A DNA stretch of 64,000 nucleotides from assembly GCF_010614725.1 (NCBI RefSeq), contig NZ_JAAEHL010000008.1, forward strand, positions 282,559 to 346,558. The letters are read 5' to 3'. The position numbers and the translations under genes were made by a program. This document shows positions 60,145 to 64,000 of the stretch, piece after piece (the first letter of the stretch is position 1; each line of letters begins with the position of its first letter). The stretch is from Flavobacterium ajazii (GTDB lineage Bacteria; Bacteroidota; Bacteroidia; Flavobacteriales; Flavobacteriaceae). Below the pieces are notes generated by a model. It searched no databases and was not told the origin of the DNA. It saw only the letters and a program-made list of their open reading frames with translations.

Positions 60145-60170
60145 GTTCCGTATTTAATTGACTATCTTTG
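60142..60170 (+). promoter_or_regulatory. Promoter of queE
   Basis: TTTG (60142-60145), 17 bases, TATCTTTG (60163-60170), a perfect -7 element; the start codon is 18 bases further. The -33 element overlaps the T run of the upstream terminator. Confidence 0.65.
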
Positions 60171-60187
60171 CACTTTAAAATAAAATA

Positions 60188-60820
60188 ATGTTATCAAAAG
60201 AAATACAATTAGAAGTAAATAAAGGAGCAATGTTGCCTTTGATGGAAGAATTTTATACCATTCAGGGGGAAGGTTTTCATACAGGTACAGCTGCTTACTT
60301 CGTAAGAATTGGAGGGTGTGATGTTGGATGTCATTGGTGTGATGTAAAAGAAAGCTGGAATGCAGAATTACATCCGCCGACAAGTATTGATTTAATTGTA
60401 AAGAATGCATCAACTTATGCTGATACGGTTGTTGTTACAGGTGGAGAGCCTTTAAGTTGGGATATGAGTTTGCTTACGGCTAAACTAAAAGATAAAAATT
60501 TAAAAGTTCACATAGAAACATCGGGTGCTTACCCTTTGTCTGGATTTTGGGATTGGATTTGTCTATCTCCAAAAAAAAATAAATTGCCTACACAGACTGT
60601 TTATGATAATGCAGATGAGCTGAAAGTAATTATCCATAATAAACATGATTTTATTTTTGCCGAAGAACAGGCAGAATTGGTAAATAAGAATGCGATTTTA
60701 TTTCTTCAGCCCGAATGGAGTAAAAAAGAAGAAATGACTCCGCTGATTGTTGATTATGTAATGAATAATCCAAAATGGCGGGTTTCTCTACAGACACATA
60801 AGTATTTGAATATACCATAA
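60188..60820 (+). CDS. queE: 7-carboxy-7-deazaguanine synthase (radical SAM)
   Basis: Makes CDG from 6-carboxy-tetrahydropterin in the queuosine/deazaguanine pathway, using a radical SAM cluster. The protein is 210 aa. The cluster motif is Cys44-x3-Cys48-x2-Cys51 (GGCDVGCHWCDVKESW). EEFYTIQGEGFHTGTAAYFV and VVTGGEPLSWDM are further family motifs. Length and motifs are normal. queA, which acts later in the pathway, lies at 40 kb; queC and queD are not in the window. Confidence 0.95.
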   Translation: MLSKEIQLEVNKGAMLPLMEEFYTIQGEGFHTGTAAYFVRIGGCDVGCHWCDVKESWNAELHPPTSIDLIVKNASTYADTVVVTGGEPLSWDMSLLTAKLKDKNLKVHIETSGAYPLSGFWDWICLSPKKNKLPTQTVYDNADELKVIIHNKHDFIFAEEQAELVNKNAILFLQPEWSKKEEMTPLIVDYVMNNPKWRVSLQTHKYLNIP

Positions 60821-60860
60821 AAAACAAAAATCTCTTCATCTGAAGAGATTTTTGTTTTTT
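60819..60860. terminator. Terminator of queE, bidirectional
   Basis: A 20-bp perfect stem, 60819-60838 with 60841-60860, centred on CTTCATCTGAAG, flanked by A and T runs. It starts within the queE stop codon and separates it from the convergent methyltransferase gene. Confidence 0.9.
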
Positions 60861-60904
60861 ATGATTGAATATAAATAATGATAAATCAAATTTTCCTATT
60901 GGTG

Positions 60905-61612
60905 CTAAATTAATAGTCTGGCTAAATAATCATAATGTTCACCTTCTAAAATCAATTCACATTTTAAGCCATTGGCAATCGCAGCATTTTGAAGGGTATT
61001 GTAATCTAAGTAAAGCCAGTCAAAGGGTTCTTCTTTTTCTCCTTTATATGATATATTAAAGACAAGTTCTCCATAATAATCATTATCTGATGGAATCCAT
61101 TTTCCTCCGTCTTCATCTTCATCAAACATATAAATGATGTCTGAGCTGTCTATTAAAATCTGACCGCCTTCATTTAAAAGAGATTTTAGTTTAGATAAAT
61201 ATTTATTGCAGTTGTGTAGTTTACCAAAAATCCCGGTACCGTTCATTAATAAAAGGATCGTATCAAATTTTTCTCCTTCAAAATCTAAAATGTTTTGGAC
61301 TTTGGCATTTTTCACACCTCTCAATTTACAGGTTTCAACTGCTTTTTCTGAAATATCAATCGAAGTCACATCTAAATTGCGGTCTTTTTGTAATGAAAGA
61401 GAATGGCTTCCTGCCCCACAGCCTACATCTAAAATTTTTCCGAAAGCTAACTCCAAAGCTTTTTGTTCAAGTTTTGGCATTTCATTATAGGAACGGAATA
61501 GATATTCAACGCTCATTTCGTCTTCTTCAGAAATTGAAGTTTCAGTAATAATATCTTCTGGTGAATTATTGGTTTGAAAATCAAACATTGCTTTTCCGAA
61601 AAGATCTTTCAT
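60905..61612 (-). CDS. Class I SAM-dependent methyltransferase
   Basis: A cytosolic methyltransferase of 235 aa. Motif I is ILDVGCGAGSHSL (about 54-66), motif II is around VTSIDISEKAVETCKLRG, motif IV is FDTILLLMNGTGIFG and motif V is around LLNEGGQILIDSSDIIYMF. An N-terminal extension (MKDLFGKAMFDFQTNNSPED) precedes the fold. The substrate is unknown. It is convergent with queE and divergent from the CxxCC protein gene. Confidence 0.85.
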   Translation of the reverse strand: MKDLFGKAMFDFQTNNSPEDIITETSISEEDEMSVEYLFRSYNEMPKLEQKALELAFGKILDVGCGAGSHSLSLQKDRNLDVTSIDISEKAVETCKLRGVKNAKVQNILDFEGEKFDTILLLMNGTGIFGKLHNCNKYLSKLKSLLNEGGQILIDSSDIIYMFDEDEDGGKWIPSDNDYYGELVFNISYKGEKEEPFDWLYLDYNTLQNAAIANGLKCELILEGEHYDYLARLLI

Positions 61613-61685
61613 TGTAATTTAATTCAAAGTTTAAGGTTTCAAATTTAAAGTTGTTTAATTTTGCAGATTAATTTAATTAGTAAAC

Positions 61686-62180
61686 TTGAAACAAATTTTA
61701 AACAACTTAAATAAGTTAGCCAAAGATAAGCATATCGAAAATAAAAAGTATTTTGATAAGCTGAAAAAGAAACAACCTAAGAATTTGGATTATGTGATGC
61801 AGGATCTGCATGACGCAGAATTCAAAAAGACAGATTGTTTGCAATGCGCTAATTGTTGTAAAACCACCGGACCTTTATTTACTTTGGCTGATATTGAGAG
61901 AATATCCAAATCTTTCAGACAAAAGCCACAACAATTTATTGAACAATATCTTCGAATTGATGAAGACAAAGATTATGTTTTAAAAAGCGTTCCATGTACT
62001 TTTTTGGATAATGAAAATTACTGTATGATTTATGATGTCCGTCCAAAAGCATGTAGAGAGTTTCCGCATACTGATAGAAAAAAGTTTCATCAAATTGCAG
62101 ATCTTACCTTAAAAAATGTAGCAATTTGTCCGGTAGCTTATAATATAGTTGAAGAGATGAAAAAGAAAATGCCTTTGTAA
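61686..62180 (+). CDS. YkgJ-type CxxCC cysteine-cluster protein
   Basis: A protein of 164 aa. The start is the TTG at 61686, because the next Met (residue 38) would cut close to the Cys cluster. Cys51, Cys54, Cys57 and Cys58 form the CLQCANCC motif of the zinc/iron-chelating family. Three more Cys follow in VPCTFLDNENYCMIYDVRPK and ACREFP. The function is unknown; metal binding is inferred. It lies 112 bp before the permease gene. Confidence 0.85.
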   Translation: MKQILNNLNKLAKDKHIENKKYFDKLKKKQPKNLDYVMQDLHDAEFKKTDCLQCANCCKTTGPLFTLADIERISKSFRQKPQQFIEQYLRIDEDKDYVLKSVPCTFLDNENYCMIYDVRPKACREFPHTDRKKFHQIADLTLKNVAICPVAYNIVEEMKKKMPL

Positions 62181-62292
62181 GAGACTTAAATAATTTGTAA
62201 TTGTTTTTAGTTGTAAATCATTTTTGTTTTTTTAAATGTATTTTTGACCTGTGGTAAATGAACGGACTTATAAATTAACTTGAAGAGATAAA

Positions 62293-63528
62293 TTGAATCT
62301 GGAATATTTTATAGCTAAAAGACTGATTACTGCTAAAGATTATAAAAGCAGTATTTCGGCTCCTATTATTAAAATTGCGATTTCGGCAATTGCGATTGGT
62401 ATTATTATGATGTTGGTTTCAGTTGCTACCGGAATTGGTCTGCAGGAAAAAATTCGCGAAAAAGTTTCAGCTTTCAACGGGCAGATTGTTATTTCGAACT
62501 ATGATAATAATAATTCAGATGTAACATTGATTCCAATTTCAAAAAAGCAGGATTTCTATCCTAATTTTAAATCCGTTCCAGAGGTAAGCCATATCCAGGC
62601 TATTGCAGCCAAGGCAGGAATTATTAGAACCGAAAATGCTTTTGAGGGAATTATTTTTAAAGGAGTAGGTGCAGATTATAATTGGGATAATATTGGTGAA
62701 TATTTAGTAGAGGGTAAATTGCCTGACTTTTCTAAATCCTTAAATGAAGAAGTAATAATTTCTAAATTTCTTGCAGATAGACTCAATTTAAAAGTTGGGG
62801 ATAATTTTAACACCTTTTTTATTAAAGAAGAACAAGGTAAATTGCCAAACAGTCGTCGATTTAGGATTGTGGGGCTTTTTAATTCGGGCTTTCAGAATTT
62901 TGATGCAACTTATATCCTAGGAGATATTCGTCATATTCAAAGAATAAATAAATGGACACCGGATCAGGTTGGTGCTTTTGAAGTTTTTGTAAAAGATTTC
63001 AAAAATATAAAAGCAACCGGAGATCAGATCTATGAACAAACTTCATCGAGTTTAGATACTAAAACGATAATTGAAAAATATAGTTATATTTTTGATTGGC
63101 TACAGCTTTTTGATTTTAATATCATTATTATTTTAGCAGTGATGATTTTAGTAGCAACGATAAATATGGTAGTTGCTTTATTGGTTCTTATTTTAGAACG
63201 TACTCAAATGATAGGGATTCTGAAATCATTAGGTGCTAATGACTGGACGGTTAGAAAAGTATTTCTTTATAATGCTTTTTATTTAATTGTCCGCGGGTTA
63301 TTTTGGGGGAATCTAATTGGAATTTCAATATTGCTTATTCAGCAACAATTTGGAGTAGTTCAACTCAATCCTGAAAATTATTATGTCAATCAGGCACCGG
63401 TTTATTTAAACTGGGGTTATGTTATATTGCTAAATTTATTGACCGTTACAGTTTGTTTTTTGGTTTTATTGATTCCTTCATATATAATAACAAAAATTTC
63501 ACCTGTAAAAGCGATTCGTTTTGACTAA
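62293..63528 (+). CDS. LolE/FtsX-type ABC transporter permease
   Basis: An inner-membrane permease of 411 aa of the lipoprotein-release/MacB-FtsX family. One N-terminal helix (about 25-47, IIKIAISAIAIGIIMMLVSV) is followed by a periplasmic domain of about 220 residues and three C-terminal helices (FNIIIILAVMILVATINMVV; VFLYNAFYLIVRGLFWGNLI; YVILLNLLTVTVCFLVLLIP). LERTQMIGILKSLGANDWTV is the conserved coupling region after the second helix. The start is TTG at 62293; no ATG fits the N-terminus. The partner ATPase is not in the window. It may extract lipoproteins for outer-membrane delivery. Confidence 0.85.
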   Translation: MNLEYFIAKRLITAKDYKSSISAPIIKIAISAIAIGIIMMLVSVATGIGLQEKIREKVSAFNGQIVISNYDNNNSDVTLIPISKKQDFYPNFKSVPEVSHIQAIAAKAGIIRTENAFEGIIFKGVGADYNWDNIGEYLVEGKLPDFSKSLNEEVIISKFLADRLNLKVGDNFNTFFIKEEQGKLPNSRRFRIVGLFNSGFQNFDATYILGDIRHIQRINKWTPDQVGAFEVFVKDFKNIKATGDQIYEQTSSSLDTKTIIEKYSYIFDWLQLFDFNIIIILAVMILVATINMVVALLVLILERTQMIGILKSLGANDWTVRKVFLYNAFYLIVRGLFWGNLIGISILLIQQQFGVVQLNPENYYVNQAPVYLNWGYVILLNLLTVTVCFLVLLIPSYIITKISPVKAIRFD

Positions 63529-63550
63529 ATAGAAATTGTAATTAATGTAC

Positions 63551-63590
63551 AACCCAACAGATTTTTAAAAATCTGTTGGGTTTGTTTTTT
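63551..63590. terminator. Terminator palindrome after the permease gene
   Basis: AACCCAACAGATTTTT (63551-63566) and its exact inverse complement (63567-63582) form a 32-base perfect palindrome, followed by TGTTTTTT. It belongs to the palindrome family also seen at 11835, 39687 and 41019. Confidence 0.85.
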
Positions 63591-63705
63591 ATACATATAT
63601 AAGTAGGGAATATTATACTATCATATATTAAGAGTAAAGTTTTGTCTGGGTGATGAATTCGAAGTTCTTTTAAAGTTTAGAGTTTTGTATTTTGTATAAT
63701 AATCA

Positions 63706-63784
63706 GGAGCTATTTCGCACTATCCGCTACAATCTTTTTGGGCCGTACCCTTATCTAAAAAGGATTTTCGCTTCTATGGGGCTA
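63706..63784. repeat. Degenerate inverse copy of the AGCGG-ATCCTTTT element
   Basis: CACTATCCGCTAC, AATCTTTTTGG, AAAAAGGATTTTCGCTTCTAT: on the opposite strand these read ATAGAAGCGAAAATCCTTTT, then CCAAAAAGATT and GTAGCGGATAGTG. They match in order the landmarks of the element at 50812-50898. Confidence 0.55.
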
Positions 63785-64000
63785 TGGATTTTCGTTTTCA
63801 AAAGAAATTTTGAGCAGGAAAGTGTTTTAAAATCCTGAAAAATCCTCTAAAAAGCCTGGTAAAGGATAAAAACTCTTCAAAAATGATAAAGAGAAGAGGG
63901 TGAAAACTGTCAAAAATCCGGTGCTATTCAGAAAAAACTTACTATAAATAGAAAAAACTCAAAATGTAAATAAGCTGTTATGAGTTAGTTAAGAAAAAGA

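Larger units (their letters stand above)
63529..64000. other. Non-coding end of the window
   Basis: After the permease gene come a terminator palindrome and a copy of the AGCGG-ATCCTTTT element. From about 63790 to the window end the sequence is A+T-rich with repeated GAAAAA and CTCAAAA stretches, and I see no gene. Confidence 0.4.

Noticed and set aside
1..64000. tRNA, rRNA, insertion sequences, prophage and toxin-antitoxin genes
   Set aside because: No cloverleaf-like stretches, rRNA signatures, transposase or integrase motifs were seen. Very divergent tRNA-like sequences cannot be excluded without a tRNA scan.

Overview
The window is A+T-rich chromosome of a member of Bacteroidota, most likely a Flavobacterium. 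Three things point there. Promoters, where visible, have a TTTG and TAnnTTTG layout rather than the E. coli -35/-10. Gene families are typical of the group: DUF3857 transglutaminase-like proteins, a DUF1800/DUF1501 pair, an ExbB-ExbD-ExbD-TonB operon, DAHP synthase fused to a C-terminal chorismate mutase, and a SprA-like barrel protein. Intergenic regions carry many palindromic repeat families and A-rich ribosome binding regions. I see no tRNA, rRNA, transposase, prophage or CRISPR array. The content is mostly housekeeping.

Layout. 0.2-2.8 kb: a PhoR-like histidine kinase followed by an OprP/OprO-type porin behind a likely Pho box. 2.8-10.2 kb: a leftward block with a glycosyltransferase, a basic repeat-rich secreted protein, an 1143-aa SprA-like surface protein, aspartokinase and a GNAT acetyltransferase. 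10.3-18.3 kb: fbp, a lipoprotein, a TerB-like protein, a HupE/UreJ-dCMP deaminase-CtpA cluster, a small FAD protein, MarC and a DUF3109 protein. 18.6-22.3 kb: class Ia ribonucleotide reductase (nrdB, nrdA). 22.5-25.1 kb: DUF1800 and DUF1501 partners.

25.1-30.1 kb is the most interesting part. A 0.9-kb non-coding stretch holds a tandem array of about five 39-nt hairpin repeats with compensatory stems. It then holds a complete attenuator (promoter, Phe/Tyr-rich 19-aa leader peptide, antiterminator, terminator) in front of an aromatic amino acid operon: pheA, aminotransferase, tyrA, DAHP synthase/chorismate mutase.

30.4-38.3 kb: rsgA, dtd, three tandem DUF3857 proteins (two have lost the catalytic Cys and His) and a MazG-like pyrophosphohydrolase. 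38.4-41.0 kb: aroA (EPSP synthase) and queA, separated by a 202-bp nested palindrome. 41.4-52.3 kb: kynU and kmo of the kynurenine route, with a glycine-zipper lipoprotein, an uncharacterised NMO-like protein, an AsmA-like protein, a penicillin acylase and a SLATT/DUF4231-like membrane protein between them. 52.4-60.1 kb: a HerA-like ATPase, then the exbB-exbD-exbD-tonB operon continuing into a PstS-like lipoprotein and a TPR protein. 60.2-63.5 kb: queE, a methyltransferase, a CxxCC protein and a LolE/FtsX-type permease.

Functional links: aromatic amino acid supply (pheA operon plus aroA), queuosine (queE and queA), tryptophan to 3-hydroxyanthranilate/NAD (kynU, kmo), phosphate (kinase, porin, perhaps the PstS-like protein) and outer-membrane energisation (ExbB/ExbD/TonB).
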